Assembly: GCA_045538635.1 (NCBI GenBank)
Contig: JAZSRU010000125.1
Coordinates: 1-64,000, forward strand
Source of the DNA: RGIG5270 sp045538635
GTDB taxonomy: Bacteria > Verrucomicrobiota > Lentisphaeria > Victivallales > Victivallaceae
Direction of reading: 5' to 3'
Length of the DNA: 64,000 nucleotides
Made by a program: the position numbers and the translations under genes. Below the pieces are notes generated by a model that was not told the DNA's origin, did no database searches, and saw only the letters and a program-made list of their open reading frames with translations. Each line of letters opens with the position of its first letter. Position 1 is the stretch's first letter. Of this stretch, positions 8,155-15,321 are shown piece after piece.

Positions 8155-10020
8155 ATGTACGGTTTTTACAGAGTTTGCAGTGCAGTACCGCAATTGCGTA
8201 TTGCTGATGCAGAATATAATGCCGCGGAAATTCGCAGTTTGTATCTTGAAGCAAGTGAAAACGGGGCGGCGGCGGTGATTTTTCCGGAATTGTCTTTGAG
8301 TGCGGCAACATGCGGTGATATTTTCTATCAGAACAGATTGCTGGAATGTGTTCAGCAGCAAATACGTATGCTTGCCGGATATACCGGTGATACTGTTTTG
8401 ATTTTCGGGGCACCGGTTGCTTTCAATAATTCCTTGTACAATTGTGCGGTTGTTGCGCAGAATGGCTTTATTCTCGGAATAGTTCCCAAAAAAACATACG
8501 GCAATGATTGTTTTTTTGCTGACGGCAATGGTGTTTCAGGTGAGATATTCATTGATGGCGAAGAAGTTATGATTGATGCTGATATGATTTTTTCTGACGG
8601 GAAAATATCATTTGGTGTTACAGTCGGGGAAGATTTGAAAAATAATGTTCCGCAGGCGTCATTTTTGAGTGACGGCGGTGCTGAAATTATTTTTGCCATG
8701 AGTGCTTTTGCTGAAGTTCCGGGAGCATGGAGCAAATACAAAAAAGCGGTTGAAGATTTTTCTGCAAGAAGTTGCAGTGCTTATATTTATGCATCATCAG
8801 GCAGCGGAGAATCGGTTTCAGATGTGGTCTGTGCCGGTCATGCATGTATTGCTGAAAATGGTGAAATTTTAAGTGAAAACAGAGCATTTGAGCGTGACGG
8901 CAGTTTGATTTTTGATGAAATTGATGTTGAAAAATTGCAGAATCTGAAATTGCAGAAGAAAAAACAGCCGTTTTTTGATGAGAAAATTTTGTGCGTTGAA
9001 TGTGATGAAATCATGGAAGTTGATGAATTGCGTTTCCGTTACATTGAGCCGCTTGTTTTTGTGCCGGAAGATGTTGAGGAACTTGATGAAGTTATCGCCA
9101 TTCAAACATATGCGCTGAGCGATCGTATTGAAAAAATCAATGCGAAAACTATGGTCCTGGGCGTTTCAGGCGGATTGGATTCAACTCTGGCATTGCTGAT
9201 ATGTCATAATGTCTGCAAAAAGCTCAACCGTCCCTTCAGCGATATTGTCGCATTTACCCTGCCTGGTTTCGGAACGACCGGACGGACTTACAGCAATGCA
9301 GTTGCACTGGCAAAAGAGCTTGGCGCGACATTGAAAGAGGTGAATATCAAAGACGCCGCGCTGCAGCACTTCAAGGATATCGGTCATGATGTCAATGATA
9401 TTGATGTTACATACGAAAATACTCAGGCGCGTGAGCGTACACAAATTCTGATGGATTATGCGAACAAATCCGGCGGTATTGTTATCGGAACGGGTGATTT
9501 GTCCGAACTTGCTCTCGGCTGGTGTACTTATAACGGCGATCATATGTCTATGTATGGAGTGAACTGCTCCGTTCCAAAAACTCAAATCCGTCCGTTGATT
9601 CTCCGTTACGGCGAAAGCTGCAGTGACAATATCAGAGAGGTTTTGCAGGATATTGCCGATACTCCGGTCAGTCCGGAATTGCTGCCGCCGTCGGATTCGG
9701 GGGATATTGTGCAGAAAACAGAGGATATTCTGGGGCCGTATGAACTGCATGATTTTTTCCTGTTTCATTTTGTGCAGTTCGGGGCATCTCCGGACAAACT
9801 TCTTTTTATGGCGGAACGCGCATTCAAGGGGGTTTATAAGCGGGCAGAGATCGTGCGGACTTTAAAAATGTTTATGCGCAGATTTTTTACCCAGCAATTC
9901 AAGCGTAATGCAGTTCCTGACGGAGTTATGGCAAATTGCATAAGTCTTTCGCCCCGGGGTGCATGGAGAATGCCGTCAGAGGCCTCATTTGCCTCATTTG
10001 AAATCACGGAGGATAAATGA
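8155..10020 (+). CDS. nadE: NAD+ synthetase with N-terminal nitrilase domain lacking the catalytic Cys
   Basis: A 621-residue two-domain NAD synthetase that amidates nicotinic acid adenine dinucleotide to NAD+. The C-terminal ATP-PPase domain is intact: P-loop SGGLDS at 338-343, then LPGFGTTGRTYSNAV, VIGTGDLSELALGW and the GDHMSMYGVNCSVPKT region. The N-terminal glutaminase (nitrilase) domain keeps Glu (E45 in FPELSLSA) and Lys (K112/K113 in VPKKTYGN), but where the family has the Cys nucleophile (G-V-E-I-C-E-D-L) this protein reads GVTVGEDL with Gly at 158. Glutamine hydrolysis should fail, so it probably uses free ammonia or a partner. A consensus AGGAGG site precedes the ATG. The stop overlaps the next gene. 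Confidence 0.92.
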   Translation: MYGFYRVCSAVPQLRIADAEYNAAEIRSLYLEASENGAAAVIFPELSLSAATCGDIFYQNRLLECVQQQIRMLAGYTGDTVLIFGAPVAFNNSLYNCAVVAQNGFILGIVPKKTYGNDCFFADGNGVSGEIFIDGEEVMIDADMIFSDGKISFGVTVGEDLKNNVPQASFLSDGGAEIIFAMSAFAEVPGAWSKYKKAVEDFSARSCSAYIYASSGSGESVSDVVCAGHACIAENGEILSENRAFERDGSLIFDEIDVEKLQNLKLQKKKQPFFDEKILCVECDEIMEVDELRFRYIEPLVFVPEDVEELDEVIAIQTYALSDRIEKINAKTMVLGVSGGLDSTLALLICHNVCKKLNRPFSDIVAFTLPGFGTTGRTYSNAVALAKELGATLKEVNIKDAALQHFKDIGHDVNDIDVTYENTQARERTQILMDYANKSGGIVIGTGDLSELALGWCTYNGDHMSMYGVNCSVPKTQIRPLILRYGESCSDNIREVLQDIADTPVSPELLPPSDSGDIVQKTEDILGPYELHDFFLFHFVQFGASPDKLLFMAERAFKGVYKRAEIVRTLKMFMRRFFTQQFKRNAVPDGVMANCISLSPRGAWRMPSEASFASFEITEDK

Positions 10021-10382
10021 TGGGGGCGATACATATCGGGTCAAGATTGTGCAAAACCAAAGATTTGAGCCTGGGGCAGAGTCTTTTTGCAGGGACTCTG
10101 CTGGAGTGGGTTGCTGAATGCGGTTCAATTTTCAGTATGAAATATACCGGAAGTGACCGGCATATGGCATTGTACCGGATTGATGACCTGCGGATCACCA
10201 AACCGATCAAGGTAGGTATGCTGATGGATTTTTATGCCGATGATGTCAGGCTCGGCAAGCATAGCGTCAGCTTCAGATTGTATGCTTTGGTACGGGATAA
10301 GTGTACGATTTCACTTGACTGCACCTATGTTCAAATTGATGAAAACGGCGAAAAGATTCCCTTGCCGCCGGTTAACAGATAA
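10017..10382 (+). CDS. Hotdog-fold acyl-CoA thioesterase-like protein
   Basis: A 121-residue single hotdog domain. The stretch FAGTLLEWVAECGSIFSMKY matches the helix of acyl-CoA hydrolases of the YciA/BFIT type (FGGxLLxxxDExA), and DLRITKPIKVGMLMDFYADD matches the following strand. It probably hydrolyses acyl-CoA thioesters in the cytoplasm. The usual Asp of the helix is an Ala-Glu pair here, so the active-site residue is probably Glu. The first ATG overlaps the nadE stop and is followed by a second ATG; a GGAGG site precedes both. Exact substrate cannot be read from sequence. Confidence 0.7.
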   Translation: MMGAIHIGSRLCKTKDLSLGQSLFAGTLLEWVAECGSIFSMKYTGSDRHMALYRIDDLRITKPIKVGMLMDFYADDVRLGKHSVSFRLYALVRDKCTISLDCTYVQIDENGEKIPLPPVNR

Positions 10383-10391
10383 GGAATTATT

Positions 10392-10922
10392 ATGAAAAAA
10401 ACAAAACTTCTCATGCTGGCAGTTTCTGTACTTGTATTTTGCGGCGGATGTGCCGCGATCGAAGACGCATTGAATATCAATCTGATTGACGATAATCCGC
10501 GTTTTCAGATATCTTTACACAGTATTATCCGTTATCCCCGCGGCAACGAGATCGAAGAGGAAGTTGAAACATTCAAAGGTGAAAAAGTTGTTGTCAACAG
10601 AAATTCATTTATTGACAGTTCAAAGATTTTTGATGCTGAACTTATCCCGCTGGAGGACAATCCCGGGTATTATGATATTTCTTTGAAGCTCAACAGTACC
10701 GGTATGAAACAATGGTTTCAGCTGGTGCTTGATTACCGCGAAGAACAGATAGCAGTTCTGATTGACGGTGCATATTTCGGCAGATTCCGTCCTGACGGCG
10801 GTCATACCGAAGATACCCAATGGGTCACTTTGAAAGGACCTTTCAATGAGGTTGTCGCCCGTGGTATTGTCAAATATGCCCGCCGTAATTACCGTCATCA
10901 TCATCCAACGAGTACTTTCTGA
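10392..10922 (+). CDS. Lipoprotein of unknown function
   Basis: A 176-residue protein with a lipoprotein signal peptide and the lipobox CGGC at about residues 17-20 (VLVFCGGCAAIED). The mature part has no domain I recognise; it is mostly predicted beta strands with a basic, His-rich tail (YARRNYRHHHPTSTF). It sits 9 bases after the thioesterase gene and 2 bases before the CYTH gene, so all three are probably one operon with nadE. Confidence 0.65.
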   Translation: MKKTKLLMLAVSVLVFCGGCAAIEDALNINLIDDNPRFQISLHSIIRYPRGNEIEEEVETFKGEKVVVNRNSFIDSSKIFDAELIPLEDNPGYYDISLKLNSTGMKQWFQLVLDYREEQIAVLIDGAYFGRFRPDGGHTEDTQWVTLKGPFNEVVARGIVKYARRNYRHHHPTSTF

Positions 10923-10924
10923 TT

Positions 10925-11383
10925 ATGGGATGTGAAATCGAGCGTAAATTTCTGGTGAAAGATGACAGCTTTCTGGAACTTGCAGAATACAGCAGAGTTA
11001 TAAAACAAGGTTATCTGACCGGAAAAACAGAAAATAATGCGGCATATCGTGTCCGTATATCCGGAGATAAGGCTTTTCTGACATTGAAGGGGCAGACTCA
11101 TGGAATCAGACGGGCCGAATTTGAGTATCCTGTACCGGTTCAGGATGCGGAGGAGATGCTTGAAATATTTTGCGGTGACAGGGTGATAGAAAAGACGCGT
11201 TATTATCTGCATTATGAAGGCTTTCTGTGGGAAGTTGATGTTTTCGGCGGCCGTCATAAAGGGTTGATGATCGCTGAGATAGAGTTGGATAACGAAAATG
11301 TTGAGTTTGCATTGCCGCCATTTGCCGGCGAGGAAGTAAGCGAGAGATTTGAGTATAGTAATTTTTCTCTCAGCATGTCGTAA
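10925..11383 (+). CDS. CYTH-domain protein (triphosphate tunnel metalloenzyme)
   Basis: A 152-residue CYTH domain. The diagnostic ExExK motif is at the N-terminus (E4-I-E6-R-K8), followed by acidic and basic strand residues of the tunnel: YRVRISGDKAFLTLKG, EKTRYYLHYEGFLWEVDVF and IAEIELD. Proteins of this family hydrolyse inorganic tripolyphosphate or similar triphosphates using Mg2+. Length and residues fit the short bacterial YgiF/NeuTTM-like form. It ends the nadE operon; a bidirectional terminator separates it from the hsp20 genes. Confidence 0.85.
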   Translation: MGCEIERKFLVKDDSFLELAEYSRVIKQGYLTGKTENNAAYRVRISGDKAFLTLKGQTHGIRRAEFEYPVPVQDAEEMLEIFCGDRVIEKTRYYLHYEGFLWEVDVFGGRHKGLMIAEIELDNENVEFALPPFAGEEVSERFEYSNFSLSMS

Positions 11384-11386
11384 AAA

Positions 11387-11408
11387 CCCGTTTGAATTGA
11401 CAAACGGG
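11387..11408. terminator. Bidirectional terminator between CYTH and hsp20 genes
   Basis: A perfect 8-bp stem CCCGTTTG/CAAACGGG with a 6-base loop. An A run lies on the left (T run for the minus strand), and AAAAAA then TTT lie on the right. It fits the minus-strand hsp20 unit best and probably also stops the plus-strand unit. Confidence 0.75.
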
Positions 11409-11416
11409 AAAAAATT

Positions 11417-11788
11417 TCATTCAGAAATTTTGATTTTGTGAACTTTGGCAGATTCTGATTTCGGCAGAGTCAGAGTGAGAACTCCGTCTTTGGTTTTTGC
11501 ATGGATTTTGGCGATATCAGTGGCGGAAGTGAGCTGGAATGAGCGTTTGAAGATGATTTCACAACCTTTACGGGTCAGGGAACTTCTGGCTTCAACGCTC
11601 AAAATGTTGTTTGCCACTTCCACATTGACATTTTCCGGAGAGGCGCCGGGGATTTCAAAATACATGATCATGGCGTGTTCATCTTCGATGATATCAACGA
11701 GAGGCATGATTTCGAGGATGTCGCATTTTTTATTTTCGTGGTGATTCTGCATTTCGCATTTTTCTTTGTTTTCGCATTTTTCGTTCAT
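11417..11788 (-). CDS. Small heat shock protein, Hsp20/alpha-crystallin family
   Basis: A 123-residue Hsp20. The alpha-crystallin domain fills most of it (about residues 28-115): EDEHAMIMYFEIPGASPENVNVEVANNILSVEA gives the first strands, and DGVLTLTLPKS is the conserved Gly-Val-Leu motif near the end. The N-terminal arm is very short and rich in Glu, Lys, Cys and His, unlike the hydrophobic arm usual in this family, so oligomers may be small. ATP-independent holdase for unfolding proteins. It lies 17 bases after the larger hsp20 gene and is co-transcribed with it. Confidence 0.9.
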   Translation of the reverse strand: MNEKCENKEKCEMQNHHENKKCDILEIMPLVDIIEDEHAMIMYFEIPGASPENVNVEVANNILSVEARSSLTRKGCEIIFKRSFQLTSATDIAKIHAKTKDGVLTLTLPKSESAKVHKIKISE

Positions 11789-11805
11789 GGTGTTTTCTCA
11801 TTTGG

Positions 11806-12270
11806 TTATTGGGTTACTTTGATAGTGTGGACGGCAGATTTTTCTGTATCTGATTTTGCCAGTTTTACGGTAAGGACACCGTGCTGATAATGAGCTGTTG
11901 CTTTTGAAGCATCGACATTTACGGGGAGTTTGATACTTTCTTCAAAAGATTCAAAATGGCGTTCATGTCTGATGAGTTTACTTTTTGTTTCTTCATCATG
12001 GCATTTGCAGCAGCCTTTTTCGGCCCGGACGGTGAGGACATCGTTTTCGAGTTCGATAGAGATGTGGTCGTTTTTGCATCCCGGCAGGGGAATTTTTGCG
12101 ATCACTTCTTTTTCGCTGATATCGAGTTCCATGCGGCCGAAGCTGCGGCTCTCGAGAGGCAATTCGAGCTTGTAAAACGGATCGAATTTCATCAGCATGC
12201 TGCTGAACATTTCATCAAAACTTTTCAATGTCGGAGAAAGTTCTGATTTGCGGTTGATTTTTGTGAGCAT
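11806..12270 (-). CDS. Small heat shock protein, Hsp20 family
   Basis: A 154-residue Hsp20 with an N-terminal arm containing FDEMFSSMLMKFDPF and an alpha-crystallin domain from about residue 50: KEVIAKIPLPGCKNDHISIELENDVLTVRAE and the closing QHGVLTVKLAKS. It holds unfolding proteins without ATP. The domain contains a Cys/His-rich insertion (EKGCCKCHDEE) that could bind metal or respond to oxidation. ATG at 12268-12270 is chosen for the strong AAAGGAGG site 7 bases upstream; an open extension of 10 codons further upstream has no such site. It is the first gene of the unit. Confidence 0.9.
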   Translation of the reverse strand: MLTKINRKSELSPTLKSFDEMFSSMLMKFDPFYKLELPLESRSFGRMELDISEKEVIAKIPLPGCKNDHISIELENDVLTVRAEKGCCKCHDEETKSKLIRHERHFESFEESIKLPVNVDASKATAHYQHGVLTVKLAKSDTEKSAVHTIKVTQ

Positions 12271-12288
12271 TTTTTTACCTCCTTTTTG

Positions 12289-12307
12289 CAGACGGTCCAT
12301 CCGTCTG
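12289..12307 (-). promoter_or_regulatory. Hairpin in the hsp20 5' leader
   Basis: A perfect 7-bp stem CAGACGG/CCGTCTG around a 5-base loop, ending a few bases before the AAAGGAGG site of the larger hsp20 gene. It does not itself cover the ribosome binding site. Confidence 0.5.
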
Positions 12308-12317
12308 TCACTGTGAA

Positions 12318-12346
12318 AAAATAGTTTGAAAATGAAGATGATGCAA
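12318..12346 (-). promoter_or_regulatory. Predicted promoter of the hsp20 pair
   Basis: On the minus strand: TTGCAT (12341-12346), 17 bases, TATTTT (12318-12323). No CIRCE-type inverted repeat is visible. Confidence 0.55.
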
Positions 12347-12376
12347 CAGGTGATTATGTTTTTCGGAGAAAATAAG

Positions 12377-12395
12377 AATGAGAATCATTCTCATT
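12377..12395. promoter_or_regulatory. Fur-type operator (19-bp perfect palindrome)
   Basis: AATGAGAATCATTCTCATT is a perfect 9-1-9 inverted repeat and matches the 7-1-7 core of Fur-family boxes (TGATAATnATTATCA). It lies just upstream of a -10 TATAAT (12408-12413), so it overlaps the expected -35 of the CobS-like and cobA genes. That position fits iron- or metal-dependent repression. Confidence 0.75.
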
Positions 12396-12488
12396 TTCGG
12401 AATTGTATATAATAAAGTTGATTTTTTTGAAAAACAGGGTTGAAATTTTCTTCAAGCAGTATTATCTTCTAAAGAAGAGAGGTTTTTT

Positions 12489-13298
12489 ATGAAAAAAATA
12501 AACAATCCGTGGATAAATGGCATTTTCAAAGCGTGGGAAATGATGTTTTGTTTCCCGGTCGCAAATTTATTTGATCGTGTTCTGGCTTTTGATAACAGAA
12601 ATTTGCGCAGTGTTCATATTCTGTGCGGTTTTCTGCTGGCGGCATTTGCAGCAGGTTTTCTGCTGGTGGTATTGAGCAGTCTGCTTGTCTTGCTGACAGG
12701 AACTGTTCCCGGCGCAGTTGCGGGAGCTTTCGGGATAACTCTGCTGTGGGTATGGAGCGATCGCGGTGCCGGGATAAGTGTTTTCTGTAATGCACTTTCA
12801 CGAAAGATTCAGGGGGAGAGTTTTAATGGTATGCTCGAAACGCTTGAATCCCGTCCGGAACGGATGGCATCTGGAATTGCCAGTACATTATTTGCGGTGA
12901 TCGTATTACTGAAAATTGTAATACTGTACTTTATATTGGCATCGCAGAATTATTCATTGCTGATATTGATTCTTTTGTCGGGTGCGTTTGCGCAGGCGTT
13001 TGCATTGAATATTTATACCGGCGGCAATTCGCAGTTCGGCTTTGATACATTGCGGGACAAAAAGATATTTTATATTCTGGCGGTAATTCTGCTGCTGATT
13101 GCTTCCAAGTGCAATCTTCCGGTGGCATTGGCATTTGGCGGCGGCAGTATTCTGTGGAACTTCAATGTCAAGGAACATCTGATCATGCTGCGCGGCGGCA
13201 AATCGGATGAAGCTGTGACTTTTTATGGTGAATGTGCTGTTCTGATTGCTGTTTTTATTGCTTTTGTTTACAGTGCCGGAAGTTTTGCGGCGAGGTGA
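12489..13298 (+). CDS. CobS-like integral membrane protein, degenerate
   Basis: A 269-residue hydrophobic protein with about six membrane segments (near residues 42-70, 76-90, 128-150, 155-174, 192-206, 245-264). Placement of helices, the region around SRKIQGESFNGMLETLESRPERM and the end (MLRGGKSDEAVTFYGECAVL) resemble CobS, the membrane synthase joining adenosylcobinamide-GDP and alpha-ribazole (compare HLDGLADTxDG, DRMLEIMRDSR and LGGxTGDxLGA). The Asp-rich catalytic motif is largely missing here (WSDRGAGISVFCNAL). The next gene, 3 bases on, is cobA, which supports a B12 link. A Fur-type operator precedes it. It could be a diverged CobS or a cobamide-binding or transport relative; the similarity is weak. 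Confidence 0.45.
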   Translation: MKKINNPWINGIFKAWEMMFCFPVANLFDRVLAFDNRNLRSVHILCGFLLAAFAAGFLLVVLSSLLVLLTGTVPGAVAGAFGITLLWVWSDRGAGISVFCNALSRKIQGESFNGMLETLESRPERMASGIASTLFAVIVLLKIVILYFILASQNYSLLILILLSGAFAQAFALNIYTGGNSQFGFDTLRDKKIFYILAVILLLIASKCNLPVALAFGGGSILWNFNVKEHLIMLRGGKSDEAVTFYGECAVLIAVFIAFVYSAGSFAAR

Positions 13299-13301
13299 TG
13301 G

Positions 13302-13811
13302 ATGAACAGAATAATTCTGCATTGCGGTGATGGCCGCGGTAAAAGTTCATCTGCGCTGGGAGTTGTCGCACGCGCATTGGCTCATGGCAAAAAAGTTCTG
13401 GCGGTTCAATTTTTCAAACCGCAGCCTGATTCTGCATTGACATTGCTGCAAAAAAGTGTGCCTGCCAATTTGATTGTCAGAAATTACGGCAGCTGGTATT
13501 TTATCAATAATCCGGATGAGAAAGCGCATCAGATATATATGCAGGCTTTGTCTGAAATAAAAATGCTTGTGGATGAGAATGATTTTGATGTTATCCTGCT
13601 TGATGAAATATTTTATACCGTACAGTTCGGTATTCTGGATGTCAGTGAAATTATTGATTTGCTGAAAAATTATGATAATAAATGTTTTATTCTCACCGGG
13701 CGCAACGCTCCGGATGAATTGACCGCAATGGCAGATACCGTCAGCAGAATTGAGTGTGTGAAACACGCTTTTGATCAGGGCGTGAAAGCTCAATGCGGTA
13801 TAGAATATTGA
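13302..13811 (+). CDS. cobA: Cob(I)alamin adenosyltransferase, CobA/BtuR type
   Basis: A 169-residue CobA/CobO-family enzyme that transfers the adenosyl group of ATP to cobalt of corrinoids. It begins with the family P-loop (CGDGRGKSSSALGVVARAL, residues 7-25), then AVQFFKP, DVILLDEIFYTVQFGIL (Walker B-like) and CFILTGRNAPDELTAMAD, all signatures of the family. Length is a little short because the N-terminal arm usual in BtuR (about 25 residues) is absent, as in other short CobO proteins. It follows the CobS-like gene by 3 bases and is probably under the same Fur-type operator. Confidence 0.92.
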   Translation: MNRIILHCGDGRGKSSSALGVVARALAHGKKVLAVQFFKPQPDSALTLLQKSVPANLIVRNYGSWYFINNPDEKAHQIYMQALSEIKMLVDENDFDVILLDEIFYTVQFGILDVSEIIDLLKNYDNKCFILTGRNAPDELTAMADTVSRIECVKHAFDQGVKAQCGIEY

Positions 13812-13946
13812 AATCAGGCAGTTAAAAATAACTCCCGGTAAAAAATTAAATCGAAAAGCAATATTTTAAAAGAATAATATTTGTTTTTTGTTCCCTCATG
13901 GTGTATATTAGGAGAAATACAAATTATATGTCAGGGGAATTTTTTT

Positions 13947-15320
13947 ATGGCAATCGGTACAAGAAAAAATAAGTATCAGGTCGATATGTGCCGCGGACCG
14001 TTGAAAAAACAGATAATAACTTTTGCAGTTCCTTTCGTGCTTTCCGGATTGCTGCAGATATTTTTTAATGCAGCAGATTTGATGGTAGTTGGGCGTTTCG
14101 CATCACATCGTGCATTGGCGGCAGTTGGGTCCACAGGTTCCTTGACGCTGTTGATTATCAATGTTTTTCTCGGCATGTCGATCGGTACAAATGTGCTGGT
14201 GGCGCGTTATCTCGGTGAGAAAAACCGTAAGGAAGTGTCAAATACAGTTCATACAGCAATAACTTTTTCTGTCGTTGCCGGATTTATAATGGCAATTTTC
14301 GGCATTACACTGTCGCGTACATTTCTTGAGTGGATGAAAACTCCGTCTGATGTTATTGATATGGCGGCGTTGTATATGCAGATATATTTTTCGGGGTTGC
14401 CGGTCATCCTGCTGTATAATTACGGCAGTTCGATCATGCGGGCGGCGGGTGATACGAAACGCCCCTTTTATTTTCTGGTTATCGGCGGCATTGTAAATGT
14501 ATTGCTGAATTTGTTTTTTGTTCTCGCTTGCGGCATGGATGTCGGCGGAGTGGCGTTGGCAACTATTATTTCCCAGGCATTGTCAGCAGCTTTGATAGTC
14601 AGGTCGATGACTGTGATGAGCAAAGGCTGCCGTCTGCGTTGGCAGAAACTCAATATCAAATGGCGCAATTTGCGGGAAATTTTGTGGCTCGGAGTTCCCG
14701 CCGGATTTCAGAGTTCATGTTTTTCATTGGCAAATATTCTGATCCAGTCATCGTTGAACGGATTTGGTTCTGAGGTTATGGCAGGCAGTGCGGCAGCTGT
14801 ACAATTGGAGGGATTTTTGTTTGTGACATCCACTGCGCTCGGACATACAATGGTCAGTTTTGTCGGACAGAATCTCGGCGGCAAACAGTATAAACGCATC
14901 CGTCAGAGCATTAAATACGGCATGACAATAACAATTGTTTTCACTCTTGTTGTAAGTGGAACTTTCCTGCTGTTCAGGGAAGGTCTTATCTCAATGTATA
15001 ATGCAGATCCTGAAGTTATCAAGTGGGGAATTGTGCGTTTCTGGATATCTCTGCCGCTGCAATGGGCATGTTCTGTCATGGAAATTGAAACCGGAGCATT
15101 GCGTGGGCTCGGTTGTTCCATCGGACCTACGATTATTATGATATTCGGCGTATGTGTATTCAGAATTGTCTGGCTGGTTACTGCATTTCGTGCGTTTCCG
15201 ACTTTTGCGGTATTGATATGGTCATTTCCGTTGTCGTGGATATTGGTTATGGTTGTTGCCGGATTTTATTTGCATTATCTGCTGAAGCGGTATCCTGTTG
15301 TCAATATGCAGGAGGTATGA
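13947..15320 (+). CDS. MATE family efflux transporter (first of a tandem pair)
   Basis: A 457-residue MatE-family exporter with about 12 membrane helices in two bundles. These proteins export cationic compounds in exchange for Na+ or H+. The start of helix 1 (LKKQIITFAVPFVLSGLLQI), FNAADLMVVGRFASHRALAAVGST and the second-half repeat LWLGVPAGFQSSC are typical. ATG at 13947 is used for the AGGGGAA site upstream; an open frame reaches 22 codons further without a site. A TTGTTT/TATATT promoter with a 17-base spacer lies near 13881-13909. The next gene is a close paralogue starting 1 base after its stop. Confidence 0.92.
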   Translation: MAIGTRKNKYQVDMCRGPLKKQIITFAVPFVLSGLLQIFFNAADLMVVGRFASHRALAAVGSTGSLTLLIINVFLGMSIGTNVLVARYLGEKNRKEVSNTVHTAITFSVVAGFIMAIFGITLSRTFLEWMKTPSDVIDMAALYMQIYFSGLPVILLYNYGSSIMRAAGDTKRPFYFLVIGGIVNVLLNLFFVLACGMDVGGVALATIISQALSAALIVRSMTVMSKGCRLRWQKLNIKWRNLREILWLGVPAGFQSSCFSLANILIQSSLNGFGSEVMAGSAAAVQLEGFLFVTSTALGHTMVSFVGQNLGGKQYKRIRQSIKYGMTITIVFTLVVSGTFLLFREGLISMYNADPEVIKWGIVRFWISLPLQWACSVMEIETGALRGLGCSIGPTIIMIFGVCVFRIVWLVTAFRAFPTFAVLIWSFPLSWILVMVVAGFYLHYLLKRYPVVNMQEV

Positions 15321-15321
15321 C

